Origin: Candidatus Scybalocola faecavium
GTDB taxonomy: Bacteria > Bacillota > Clostridia > Lachnospirales > Lachnospiraceae
DNA length: 64,000 nucleotides
Direction of reading: 5' to 3'
NCBI GenBank assembly: GCA_018713145.1
Contig: DVFP01000001.1
Coordinates: 1-64,000 of the forward strand
Shown here: in pieces, positions 18,376 through 26,722 of the stretch
Layout: each line of letters begins with the position of its first letter
How positions within the stretch are numbered: position 1 is the first letter of the stretch
The notes under the pieces: generated by a model
Told to the model about the DNA's origin: nothing
Seen by the model: the letters and a program-made list of their open reading frames with translations, nothing else
Databases searched by the model: none
Position numbers and translations under genes: made by a program

Positions 18376-20037
18376 TCAGCTTGCTGAACTGTTACCTTTT
18401 GCCGTCCGGGTGATCTCGCTAATGTCAACAAATTCATCTTCCGTTGGCACATACCCTACACGGACCGTATCTCCCGGCCGGAGCACTGCAAGGATCTCCG
18501 CAGTCTGTATGGAGGCCACATAAACCTGATCGGAATCTTCAAGCTCTATATAATAGAAGGTATTTCCATCCCTCACTGCAGAAGAAATATACTGGATCAC
18601 TCCTTCTGTGGATGTTAAAGCCGAAGAATCGATCTGGGTATTTTCCGCTAAAAGCTTAAGATACTCTGTATAAGCCTCATTTAAGGTATCTCCGGTAGCC
18701 ACCAGCTGATACCGTTCTACATTTACAAAGGCAAACATTTTTACAAGTCCTGCATTATCCTTTAAAGAAAGGAAATACGTGGGCTGATTACCGATATTCA
18801 GCAAAATAGGGAATGTGGCCACATAGGACAAATGCTGTACCTGGCCTTCTGCCGAGGACATGGCCGAATACTCTGTAGCTCCGGATACGGTATAATTTCT
18901 AGCTTCTTTTGTCCGCATGTTTACCAGGACAAAGCCGATATTTGAAGCATCATTTCCCGAAGATGTAAGGCCGGTGTAGACCCATACATCATCATCCAGT
19001 GCCAGATAATTATAGCCGCCGGAGGTAACGCATACGTCCTGCTGTCCGAAAATAGTATTTAAAAAGCCATTGCGGTACTTGCCCCAATAATCGATCTGCT
19101 GGATCACAATATCGGAGGAATATGCCTGATCCACCCATGTAGGAACATCTGCAATATCCATATACTGGCTTTCTCCTGTACATGCATCTACAAGGACTAC
19201 ACCGCAAATATCCATACCGCCAAATAATCCGATAGTATAGTCAATGACCGGACAGATCCAGTAAGGATTTCCTTCATCATCCACCTCGAAGCGATACTCA
19301 TCAAAGATCAGAGTAGGATAATTCAGACGGAGATGCCGGTCCAGATTTCTGAAAAAATACTCTCCCGGCGAATACTTCATCCCCTGATCCAGCTGGACAA
19401 GGGAAACCGTCTGGGTGGTCATGTCCACAGAAATATACCCCGGCAGACCATCGGACTGGTTGTTAAACCATTTAATAATATCCCCGTAACGCAAAGGCGC
19501 CACACGGGTAGGCACACCATTATAATTGATCTGTGTATAGGAATAAGAGCTTTCATCCACTTCAAACTGAGACACAAGATCCACCAGTTCCCCCAGTTTC
19601 CGGTCACCAAGACGTATCGCACTGTCTCTGTCCACTACAGGCACATCCCGTAAAGAAATCTGACTGATGTCCTGGGAAAATTCCCGGCTTTCCACAGGCA
19701 TGAGCTGCTGATAGCGCTTGGCATGTAAAAATTCACTGGAAATCAGACTGCCCACAAGGAGCACTGCCACAGCCAATACAATAATGCCCCCAAGGATCTT
19801 CGTACTCAGCTTCATCCCCCGAAAACGCATACTGCTGAAACGTACATTTTTAAAATGCTCATAACTGTGGGACTGACTCAGTCCGAAAAGATAAGACGCG
19901 ATCAGGTAGACCGCGATCACTGCGATCACATACAAATAAAATTCCCTGGACTTTAAATTGATCGCCGGCAATGCAAAATAAAATGCCGCCAGAGCAAAGA
20001 TCAATGTAACGATCAGGCTTTTGATCACTTTCTTCAT
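18376..20037 (-). CDS. Large membrane protein of unknown function with extracytoplasmic domain
   Basis: A 553-residue protein with two or three N-terminal membrane helices (about 5-25, 33-52 and 82-104) followed by a long, probably extracytoplasmic region from about 115. That region is beta-rich (ICPVIDYTIGLFGGMDICGVVLVD, then GNQPTYFLSLKDNAGLVKMFAFVNV) and resembles pairs of PepSY-like folds. The C-terminal ~90 residues look like an OB-like domain. I do not recognise a named family. The start at 20037 is supported by GAGAGGAG 11 nt upstream. Its last codons contain a copy of the repeated CTGAACTGTTACC motif. Confidence 0.8.
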   Translation of the reverse strand: MKKVIKSLIVTLIFALAAFYFALPAINLKSREFYLYVIAVIAVYLIASYLFGLSQSHSYEHFKNVRFSSMRFRGMKLSTKILGGIIVLAVAVLLVGSLISSEFLHAKRYQQLMPVESREFSQDISQISLRDVPVVDRDSAIRLGDRKLGELVDLVSQFEVDESSYSYTQINYNGVPTRVAPLRYGDIIKWFNNQSDGLPGYISVDMTTQTVSLVQLDQGMKYSPGEYFFRNLDRHLRLNYPTLIFDEYRFEVDDEGNPYWICPVIDYTIGLFGGMDICGVVLVDACTGESQYMDIADVPTWVDQAYSSDIVIQQIDYWGKYRNGFLNTIFGQQDVCVTSGGYNYLALDDDVWVYTGLTSSGNDASNIGFVLVNMRTKEARNYTVSGATEYSAMSSAEGQVQHLSYVATFPILLNIGNQPTYFLSLKDNAGLVKMFAFVNVERYQLVATGDTLNEAYTEYLKLLAENTQIDSSALTSTEGVIQYISSAVRDGNTFYYIELEDSDQVYVASIQTAEILAVLRPGDTVRVGYVPTEDEFVDISEITRTAKGNSSAS

Positions 20038-20095
20038 AGAATACAAAACTCCTCTCAAAATTTGCGGCGCGGTAAAAGCGCTGCCTTATGCGGGT

Positions 20096-20124
20096 ATTAT
20101 ATCATGATCGCTGCCAAATTCCAA
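20096..20124 (-). promoter_or_regulatory. Predicted promoter of the large membrane-protein gene
   Basis: On the minus strand TTGGAA (20119-20124) and TATAAT (20096-20101) are separated by exactly 17 bp. Confidence 0.65.
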
Positions 20125-20173
20125 CCTATATCCGCAATCGGGAGAATAAATTTATGAAAGAGGAGCTATCGCA

Positions 20174-21343
20174 CTAAGGGTTCCTCCCATAAAATCCCCG
20201 GCACACCCGTACAAACCCCAAAAGTATCCCTGTGTAAAAGATAAAGCTGGCCTGGATGCCATTAAGCTTTACGCTGCCCAGGATTACAAGCCAGTCATCC
20301 TCCAGGGTATTTTTGCTGGCACGCCATACCGGGATATATCTGGCAATCTGTTCCACTATCCGCCCTTTCCCGTGAAAAACTTCTAAAAATACAAGGGCCG
20401 AAAATACAAATGGCAGGAGCATAGCTAATATGGGACTGCGGGTGCTTTCTGACAGGAACATTACAAAAGTCCCCGTCATCCCGGCGCCAAGGATCAAAAG
20501 AGCCAGAAGGATAAGAATAAAGCCGCCGATGGAAAGATCCAGCGCACTGGAACTTCCCTCTGACCAAAGCTGGAGAGGCGTGAAAAATCCTGACCAACCA
20601 TAAATAACCCCGCAGGATACGATGTGGATTCCAAACAAAACCAGGGCTATTCCAACGCAAAAACTTATGCCTGCCAGTATCCTGGCATAAAATACTGTTT
20701 TTCTTCCCAGAACGCTGGTCTTGATCACAGCATTTGTCCGGTAGGTATATTCCCGGGAAAATTCCCGGCATAGCCCGACCGTCACAATAAATATGGTCAC
20801 TAAGGATAAAAAGCCGAAATTATTCCCGGCCGTCTGCCATCCTCCGGCATAATCCAGGACGATGGGCCCCAGCTTCCCGGCCTTATCCTGCCAGTATTCC
20901 AGCTCAGTCTCTGAAAGATCTTCGCTCCCTGAATCTTTTGAAAAGCCGGTCAGTCTCTGTTTATAAAATGCCTGGGCCGAAGCATTTTCCCGGTCTTCAT
21001 GGACATTTAAATATAAAAATGGAGAATATTCATTCAGATTCCATTGGATCGTCCCGGTCTCACTGTCCCCATAGTTTTCTTTCAGCATATCCATCAGCGA
21101 CTCATCTAAAACCTGTCCGGAAAATTGGACCAAATAGTCCCGCCTCATGATCTCCAACTGAGCCATTGGCATGGTTTCCCGTTCCACACTGTGATCAGCC
21201 GCTTGATAAACATAGTAATACCCCTCCCCAAAAAGACCGGATACATTTAGAAAAATTATGGAAATGCTGCCTGCCAGGATGGCAAAAAGGACGATTTTTT
21301 GTTGAAAAATTTTTCTCAGTTCAAATATATAAAGGGTTCCCAT
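20174..21343 (-). CDS. ABC-2-type permease subunit
   Basis: A 389-residue membrane protein that opens with the FELRKIFQQKIVLFAILAGS helix typical of ABC-2-like export permeases, followed by a large extracytoplasmic loop (about 50-180) and five more helices. It is the last gene of the sigma/ABC operon and a distant partner of the preceding permease, whose opening (YGFELKKILRKKYI) has the same pattern. The start at 21343 has GGGGG 8 nt upstream; a GTG three codons earlier is less likely. The exported substrate is unknown. Confidence 0.8.
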   Translation of the reverse strand: MGTLYIFELRKIFQQKIVLFAILAGSISIIFLNVSGLFGEGYYYVYQAADHSVERETMPMAQLEIMRRDYLVQFSGQVLDESLMDMLKENYGDSETGTIQWNLNEYSPFLYLNVHEDRENASAQAFYKQRLTGFSKDSGSEDLSETELEYWQDKAGKLGPIVLDYAGGWQTAGNNFGFLSLVTIFIVTVGLCREFSREYTYRTNAVIKTSVLGRKTVFYARILAGISFCVGIALVLFGIHIVSCGVIYGWSGFFTPLQLWSEGSSSALDLSIGGFILILLALLILGAGMTGTFVMFLSESTRSPILAMLLPFVFSALVFLEVFHGKGRIVEQIARYIPVWRASKNTLEDDWLVILGSVKLNGIQASFIFYTGILLGFVRVCRGFYGRNP

Positions 21344-21356
21344 ATGTTTCACCCCC

Positions 21357-22589
21357 TTATTTCCGATCTGTCCATTGTCTGTGACACAGACAAATGCACA
21401 GGGCCAAAAAGATCACCGTCAGGCCGGCATAAATCACAATAGTCACAGAGACACAGTCCAGCATAACGCCGCCCACCATGACCAGATGCTCATCTTTTAG
21501 AAAATCTACTGAAAGCCTGTGGATGGGAAAATAGCTGCTGATCTGTGACCATAGCCCGCCATAAAAACGCTCGCTAAATACCAGGGAAAGCATTAACAGC
21601 CCCATGGGCAGAGCCAATGCAGGAACTGCCTTGCGAAACAGCTTTGACAAAAACATGGCAGCCGCCCCTGCAAACAGGGCCAGAAGCATACTGATCCCCA
21701 CGAACAGCCAAAGGGCCTCGCCCCCGGTAATCGGCCAGCTGCTTTCGCATAAAAAGCTTATGGACAGCATCTGGATCGGCGTTCCAAACCCGTCCGTGCC
21801 ATGGACAAAAAACTGGATCAGACATGTAAGTCCAAATAAAACCAGGACGCCTCCGGCGGCCACGGTTTCTCCGGCAGCCAGCTTTGCCAGGTTTTGGGGC
21901 CAATGTCCGTATTTCGCGCAGATCAATATAGGGCGGACATGGTATCCGTAATCCTCGGAAAAGATCGCACATAATGCAATAAGGGCAAAAACAAAGCTCA
22001 TCATATTCAGCCAGAACGCCTTTTCTAATATCTCCGTATATCCTTCCGAATATTCCAGGGTAAATGGTATATCTATTTTTCCACGCTTTTCGTCCCAGTA
22101 AGCCTTTTCCTCATTGGTCAGGGATTGATTTATATATTCACGGACCTGCCTTTGCTTCATACACATATAGGCGAAGTCTGCAATATGGGGAACCTTCTCC
22201 GCCATAGGATTCACCGTTAAATTGGCCAGACTGGTAAATACAAGATAATGATTTTTAAGAACGCATGAAAGCTCAGGCTCATATGTATTATAAATTTCCT
22301 GATACTTGCGGTTCATTTCCCGCATTGGCTGTGCTGCGGCATTATCTAAAAGCTTTCCTGAATCCTCTTTAGCAAAGCGGCGATCCAGTTGTATTTCCTC
22401 ATACCGGCTTACGGTTTCAAAAACAAAACCTTTACTTTCATCTACATAAGCCACATCCACAGTTTCAAACAGAGGAAAAATATTCATATAAATGACAGCT
22501 CCCACCATAATGGCCAGAAGGATGAGAATGTATTTCTTTCTAAGGATTTTTTTAAGTTCAAAGCCATAAATAGCGGCAAATGCTTTCAT
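21357..22589 (-). CDS. ABC-2-type permease subunit
   Basis: A 410-residue membrane protein: a first helix after FELKKILRKKYILILLAIMVG, a long external loop (about 50-190), then about five helices. With the next permease and the upstream ATPase it would form a heteromeric exporter. The start at 22589 has GGGAGG 7 nt upstream and falls directly after the ATPase stop codon, so translation is probably coupled. Confidence 0.8.
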   Translation of the reverse strand: MKAFAAIYGFELKKILRKKYILILLAIMVGAVIYMNIFPLFETVDVAYVDESKGFVFETVSRYEEIQLDRRFAKEDSGKLLDNAAAQPMREMNRKYQEIYNTYEPELSCVLKNHYLVFTSLANLTVNPMAEKVPHIADFAYMCMKQRQVREYINQSLTNEEKAYWDEKRGKIDIPFTLEYSEGYTEILEKAFWLNMMSFVFALIALCAIFSEDYGYHVRPILICAKYGHWPQNLAKLAAGETVAAGGVLVLFGLTCLIQFFVHGTDGFGTPIQMLSISFLCESSWPITGGEALWLFVGISMLLALFAGAAAMFLSKLFRKAVPALALPMGLLMLSLVFSERFYGGLWSQISSYFPIHRLSVDFLKDEHLVMVGGVMLDCVSVTIVIYAGLTVIFLALCICLCHRQWTDRK

Positions 22590-22591
22590 GC

Positions 22592-23287
22592 TCATCCCTC
22601 CCTGAACAGATCTAAATAAAAGTGCTCCAGATCCTGCCCGCAATCTTGGGGATGCCCGTCATAAATCAGTTGGCCATCTCTTACCATAAGGATACGTCCT
22701 GCAATGTGCTCCACATCAGACACAATGTGGGTTGACAAAAGCACGACATTCTCCTGTCCGATCCTTGCGATCAGGTCTCTGAAGCGCACCCGCTCCTTTG
22801 GATCAAGACCTGCGGTAGGCTCATCCAGGATCAGCACTTTAGGCTCATTTAAAAGGGCCTGGGCGATACCAAGACGCTGTTTCATGCCACCGGAATAGGT
22901 TTTGATCTTCTTTTTGGCATTTTCCTTAAGGCCCACCATTTCCATAAGCTCACTGCTTTTATTCTTTGCCGAGGTCTTGTCCAGCCCTTTTAGCGCGGAC
23001 ATATAAAGCATGAAATCCATCCCTGTGAAATTGGGATAATACCCAAAATCCTGGGGTAGATACCCTAAAATGTCCCGGTACTCCTCTGTGGACACATCCA
23101 GCCCGTCAAAAGCAGCAGAGCCGCTGGTCGGCTTTAATATGCCGCAAAGCATCCGCATCAGCGTTGTCTTTCCCGCACCATTAGCCCCGAGGAGTCCGGT
23201 CACCCCGGCAGTTAATGTTACGGTGATACGGTCCACGGCGATCTTTGCCCCATATTGTTTCGTTAATCGGTCCACCTTTAGCTCCAT
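22592..23287 (-). CDS. ABC transporter ATP-binding protein
   Basis: A 231-residue single ABC ATPase: Walker A LLGANGAGKTTLMR (near 35), Q-loop YLPQDFGYYPNFTG, signature YSGGMKQRLGIAQAL, Walker B VLILDEPTAGLDP and H-loop LLSTHI. It belongs to the DrrA/CcmA-like group that pairs with ABC-2 permeases, as the next two genes encode. The ATG at 23287 has GGAGG 7 nt upstream. It overlaps the end of the preceding membrane-protein gene by 10 bp. Confidence 0.93.
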   Translation of the reverse strand: MELKVDRLTKQYGAKIAVDRITVTLTAGVTGLLGANGAGKTTLMRMLCGILKPTSGSAAFDGLDVSTEEYRDILGYLPQDFGYYPNFTGMDFMLYMSALKGLDKTSAKNKSSELMEMVGLKENAKKKIKTYSGGMKQRLGIAQALLNEPKVLILDEPTAGLDPKERVRFRDLIARIGQENVVLLSTHIVSDVEHIAGRILMVRDGQLIYDGHPQDCGQDLEHFYLDLFREG

Positions 23288-24057
23288 ATCCATACCTCCC
23301 CCATACTTAACACATATTTTCTATATTCCCATACCATAAACCCCAAAAGGATCAGGATGATTCCTCCAATCTGGATCAACTCCATATCTCCCGGTATAAA
23401 CCGGAGCTTTTCCCAGAAAAGATATATAGCGCTGATCCCACCGGCCGCTCCCCCGCAGGCATAAATATTTTCATTTTCACGCCATCTTCGGACGATCACC
23501 AGGCAGACCGCCGTGGTCAGGCAATAGGGACACAATATATAAAATCCGGATTCCAGAAGGCTTAGCTGTCCCCATACTACAGCAAAAGGCAGGATCAGAA
23601 AAAGCAGCAGAATGTTCCCTGCTCCTAAAATCCCCATACGCGCCAGCATAACTGCCTTTAAAGAAAAGCGTGACGCCAGCTCCAGTTCTTCCATTTTATA
23701 GCGGGCGGATCGGTTCAGTTCCATGACACCCCCGAGGGCTGCAAAGGGAAACAGTCCGGAAATGATCCACTGATCTGATGCTTCCGGTTGATGCTGCCGC
23801 AAAATAGCCAGGGCTGCCGCAAAAATCCCAAGGGATATAAGCCAGGTCCATGGCCGTATGTATGTAAGCTGGGAAAATAAAAACCCTTTATAAGACAATG
23901 CAGAAACTCTGCCCTGAGCCCGTCCCGGGAAATGGATCTGATCTGAAACCTTGAACAGATTTAAAGTTTTAACCTGATTCAAAAATGCTTTTTTCCTTTT
24001 GGCCTCCGGCGGCTGATAAACATTCTTCAGCGCCTGCTTAAGTTCCCGGTCATTCAT
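23278..24057 (-). CDS. Membrane protein with cytoplasmic N-terminal segment, possible anti-sigma or transporter partner
   Basis: A 259-residue protein. The first ~55 residues are charged (NDRELKQALKNVYQPPEAKRKKAF) and six hydrophobic helices follow. I do not recognise a family. A gene of this shape directly downstream of an ECF sigma factor often encodes a membrane anti-sigma factor, and the N-terminal stretch resembles the cytoplasmic part of such proteins, but no zinc-binding H-x3-C-x2-C motif is present. It overlaps the sigma gene by 8 bp. The role remains a guess. Confidence 0.6.
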   Translation of the reverse strand: MNDRELKQALKNVYQPPEAKRKKAFLNQVKTLNLFKVSDQIHFPGRAQGRVSALSYKGFLFSQLTYIRPWTWLISLGIFAAALAILRQHQPEASDQWIISGLFPFAALGGVMELNRSARYKMEELELASRFSLKAVMLARMGILGAGNILLLFLILPFAVVWGQLSLLESGFYILCPYCLTTAVCLVIVRRWRENENIYACGGAAGGISAIYLFWEKLRFIPGDMELIQIGGIILILLGFMVWEYRKYVLSMGEVWIWS

Positions 24058-24466
24058 AAAAATCCCTCCGTTCCAATGTGCTTTTTAACTGCTCCAGAGC
24101 ATGCTTTTCCCGCCTATACAGGGCAAATCGGGAAATTCCAAGGATCTTGGCCGTTTCTCCCACAGAAACCTCGTTGGTATACCGCAAAAAAAGCAGTTCC
24201 CGCTCTTCCTCAGTCAGTAAGTCCATAGCCTGTTCCAGGGCCAGGCGGGTAGCCTGCATATCCGTACCGTCCGCTGCCGGAATTTCCCCTGCCTCCTCCA
24301 GTCCTTCCACAGGCTTTAAGCGGTAAAAATCAATGCACAAGTTTCTCGCGATCCTGTAAAGATAAGAACGGTATTTTTCACAATCCTTCGCCTGATATAC
24401 CTGAAGGAAACGAAGGAACGTCTCCTGAGTCAGATCCTCCGCAGTCTGGACATGGCGAAGCTTCAT
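24050..24466 (-). CDS. ECF-type sigma-70 factor, N-terminus without a standard start codon
   Basis: Region 2 (AEDLTQETFLRFLQVYQ, then YRSYLYRIARNLCIDFYR) and region 4 (LTEEERELLFLRYTNEVS, then AKILGISRFALYRREKHAL) of an extracytoplasmic-function sigma factor are clear. The first ATG, at 24466, lies inside conserved region 2. The same frame stays open upstream and encodes EEFYDKIYRYCY, the expected beginning. The codon where a start would be expected is ATA at 24503-24505, with AGGAGG about 13 nt before it. Either the product is shortened (138 residues) or initiation is non-canonical. It leads the ABC operon and probably controls it. Confidence 0.75.
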   Translation of the reverse strand: MKLRHVQTAEDLTQETFLRFLQVYQAKDCEKYRSYLYRIARNLCIDFYRLKPVEGLEEAGEIPAADGTDMQATRLALEQAMDLLTEEERELLFLRYTNEVSVGETAKILGISRFALYRREKHALEQLKSTLERRDFYE

Positions 24467-24534
24467 ATAGCAATACCGGTATATTTTATCGTAAAATTCC
24501 TCTATCCCAAACCAGGCCCCTCCTCTCCCTCTTT

Positions 24535-24563
24535 ATTATATATAACGGACCACCCTGGCAAAA
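24535..24563 (-). promoter_or_regulatory. Weak predicted promoter of the sigma-factor operon
   Basis: A TATAAT -10 (24535-24540) with a poor -35 TTTTGC (24558-24563) at 17 bp. The predicted transcript start falls just before the AGGAGG at about 24519-24524. Confidence 0.4.
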
Positions 24564-24590
24564 TGTGCGGCTTTTTTACCAGAAAATGAA

Positions 24591-24624
24591 AAAGAGCCCT
24601 ACAAATTTAATCATAAGGCTCTTT
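24591..24624 (-). terminator. Intrinsic terminator of the MFS gene
   Basis: AAAGAGCC (24591-24598) pairs with GGCTCTTT (24617-24624), and the minus strand then reads TTTCATTTTC. Three GGCGCC boxes lie between it and the MFS stop (about 24631-24653). Confidence 0.7.
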
Positions 24625-24654
24625 AAGTCGGCGCCGGACAGGCGCCACTGGCGC

Positions 24655-25950
24655 CTAGTCCCTTGTCTCATCATATTTATATTTATGTAAAATACGGCCA
24701 AAAATCAGGCATACGCCAACGCCTAAAACCCCAAGGATAAACATAACCATAGCCGCGCCTGAGCCTTTCCCTGAGCCAAACAGATCTGTCAGCAGTCCTC
24801 TGGCCATAGGGGATGCCATAACAGGCTCACACACATGATCCACTAAAAAACCGCCGGCAAACAATCCCAAAGGTATGGTAAAAAACTGGAGAGTATTTCT
24901 GCAGGAATACACACGGCCCTGCATTTCCACGGGGATGGTGGAGCGCAGGATCACATCCAGATTAGCGCTCATCAGGGGAACAAGGATCCAGCCAATGATC
25001 TGTCCCACACACCACAAAGCCGGTGTCTGAGAAAATGCCAGAAGGAAGTTTTCTGTTCCCAATGAAAAAAGCATGGTCCGATAGATCACACGGATACGAT
25101 TTTTCGGCGCCGGAAGAATGGTCACAATAACGCTTCCCAAAAGGGTCGCGATCCCAGCGCAGGAAGATACGATTCCCAACACAGCCTCGCCGCCATTTTT
25201 CCTGGATAAAATCAAAGCCGGAAGGGTCGCGTCAAAGGCAGAGGCGACAAAATTCACCCCTGCTAAAAACAGGATCAGCACAAGGATCAAAGGGTTGTCT
25301 TTTAAATATCCAAGGCCGGATTTTACAGTGACTTTAAAAGATTCTTTTTGTGAAGCCTGTCCATCTCCCAGCGAAGGCAGTTTTACCCCTGCAAGCAAAG
25401 CCGAAAATGCCGCTGCAAAGGTAAGCAGATCCACATAAATCACCCCATCCATCCCGGCAAATGAAAACACTGCTGTTGCCAGAACCGGATTTAATATAGT
25501 GATCAGAGAATTGGAAAATGAACGCATACCGCTGACCTTTTGATAATGCTTTTTCGGCGTGATCATCGTCATGGCTACATCACTGGCCGGCTGCTGGACT
25601 GTATTCATAAGCCCGTTAATGGCATTTAAAGCATACATATGCCAGGGCCTTAAAAGGTCTGTCCTAAGCAGGATAAGCACAGCCACTGTGGTGCAGGCCG
25701 CAAAGGTATCACATACCAGCATGGTCTTCTTTTTATCCCACCGGTCGCTTAAAGCTCCGGCAAAAATACTCATCACCACATAAGGCGCGTAAGAGCATAT
25801 GGACAAAAGGGCGGTCTGCAGCGCCGAACCGGTCTGCTCATACAGCCACAGGGACAAGGCAAAGCTGGTCATTGCGCTTCCAAGCTGAGATAATGACTGA
25901 GTACTCCACAAAATAAAAAATGTTTTTAATTCAATGATTTGTTTTTTCAT
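24655..25950 (-). CDS. Major facilitator superfamily efflux transporter (MefA/TetV-like group)
   Basis: A 431-residue, 12-helix drug/proton antiporter type carrier. The start of helix 1 (FFILWSTQSLSQLGSAMTSFALSLWLYE), motif A-like GALSDRWDKKKTML and the paired halves fit the MFS_3 group that includes macrolide exporters. The start at 25950 has AAAGGAG 11 nt upstream. The gene is preceded by a regulated leader with an 11-codon ORF, which supports a role in resistance to a ribosome-targeting compound (inference). A terminator follows. Confidence 0.88.
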   Translation of the reverse strand: MKKQIIELKTFFILWSTQSLSQLGSAMTSFALSLWLYEQTGSALQTALLSICSYAPYVVMSIFAGALSDRWDKKKTMLVCDTFAACTTVAVLILLRTDLLRPWHMYALNAINGLMNTVQQPASDVAMTMITPKKHYQKVSGMRSFSNSLITILNPVLATAVFSFAGMDGVIYVDLLTFAAAFSALLAGVKLPSLGDGQASQKESFKVTVKSGLGYLKDNPLILVLILFLAGVNFVASAFDATLPALILSRKNGGEAVLGIVSSCAGIATLLGSVIVTILPAPKNRIRVIYRTMLFSLGTENFLLAFSQTPALWCVGQIIGWILVPLMSANLDVILRSTIPVEMQGRVYSCRNTLQFFTIPLGLFAGGFLVDHVCEPVMASPMARGLLTDLFGSGKGSGAAMVMFILGVLGVGVCLIFGRILHKYKYDETRD

Positions 25951-26250
25951 ATAATACTTTGCTCCTTTGATTGGATGACAGCAAAAGCCCAAAGACTATC
26001 CAATCATAACAGGATAAAATCCGGGACGCCGTCACTTATTTTTTTCATTCATCAAAGCGCAAAGTCTGAGGACAAAGCCGAAATGGCTTTAAGCCTCCAT
26101 ACAGTGTCCTCAAACCCTGCATGGAGCATTTGCAATGCACAACATTTTATAATCCTCCTTAAATTAAGTTTATATATGACCATCGGCAAAAGGTCATATA
26201 TTTCATGGCTGCATGAAATTTTATGACTTTTTGCCGCGCCAAACGCCAAA
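25951..26250 (-). promoter_or_regulatory. Regulated leader of the MFS exporter (operator palindrome, attenuator hairpins)
   Basis: Promoter: ATGACC (26192-26197), 17 bp, TATAAA (26169-26174). The inverted repeat GGTCATATAT (26192-26201)/ATATATGACC (26172-26181) covers both boxes. A longer imperfect inverted repeat spans 26185-26207 and 26212-26235 and shares an arm with it. In the transcript GAGGACA (26105-26111) pairs with TGTCCTC (26068-26074), nested with AAAGCC/GGCTTT. GATTGGAT/ATCCAATC (25998-26005, 25969-25976) forms a stem abutting the Shine-Dalgarno at 25962-25968. Confidence 0.65.
26110..26145 (-). CDS. Putative 11-residue leader peptide upstream of the MFS exporter
   Basis: The ORF MLCIANAPCRV has a very good ribosome binding site (AAGGAGG, about 7 nt before the ATG) and begins about 17 nt after the predicted transcript start. 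Its stop codon overlaps the 5' arm of the GAGGACA/TGTCCTC hairpin, so a ribosome paused near its end would block that stem. This is the arrangement of leader peptides that induce macrolide, phenicol or tetracycline resistance genes. It is seen only at sequence level; expression is inferred. Confidence 0.6.
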   Translation of the reverse strand: MLCIANAPCRV

Positions 26251-26252
26251 AA

Positions 26253-26705
26253 CTAAAAAGTCTCCAGATTCACAAGCGTGTCCCCTTTATACTCCAATTT
26301 TAAAGAAAATGGCTCTGTCCTTTCCTCAAGGTACTGGAACATCTTTTTGTCCCCTTCCCACAAATTTAAAGACAGGACATCTTTTTTATCCACCCATTCC
26401 AAGACGCCTTCATCGCATGGGATCTGCTCCCCTTCAAAACGGTCGGATGTATATAAGAAAATGTACTCCGGCTCCTGAACATCACAAATAAAGGTAAGCA
26501 CGCCCCGGAACCGGTAATCTAAAAGGCGGTATCCGGTTTCTTCATAAACCTCCCGCATCAGGCACTCTTCCGGAGCTTCCCCCGGCTCAAATTTGCCCCC
26601 TACGCCGATCCATTTTTCTTTATTTACATCATTTTTCTTGGAAATGCGGTGGAGCATAAGATACTTTCCATCTTTTTCCAAATAACATAAGGTACTTAAT
26701 CGCAT
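26253..26705 (-). CDS. NUDIX hydrolase (MutT-like)
   Basis: A 150-residue protein with the Nudix box GGKFEPGEAPEE followed by CLMREVYEETGY (about 36-58). Such enzymes remove pyrophosphate from nucleoside-diphosphate derivatives; the VGGKFEPGE form is common in 8-oxo-dGTP-cleaning MutT relatives. The C-terminal strand-helix part (WVDKKDVLSLNLWEGDKKMF) fits the same group. GAGAGG lies 9 nt before the start. It is the last of four co-directional genes, 17 bp after the condensation-like gene. Confidence 0.9.
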   Translation of the reverse strand: MRLSTLCYLEKDGKYLMLHRISKKNDVNKEKWIGVGGKFEPGEAPEECLMREVYEETGYRLLDYRFRGVLTFICDVQEPEYIFLYTSDRFEGEQIPCDEGVLEWVDKKDVLSLNLWEGDKKMFQYLEERTEPFSLKLEYKGDTLVNLETF

Positions 26706-26722
26706 TTTCTTAATCCTCTCTT

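Noticed and set aside
26052-26249. 65-codon frame across the MFS leader
   Set aside because: It lies across both hairpins and lacks a ribosome binding site. The 11-codon frame inside the same region is much better supported.
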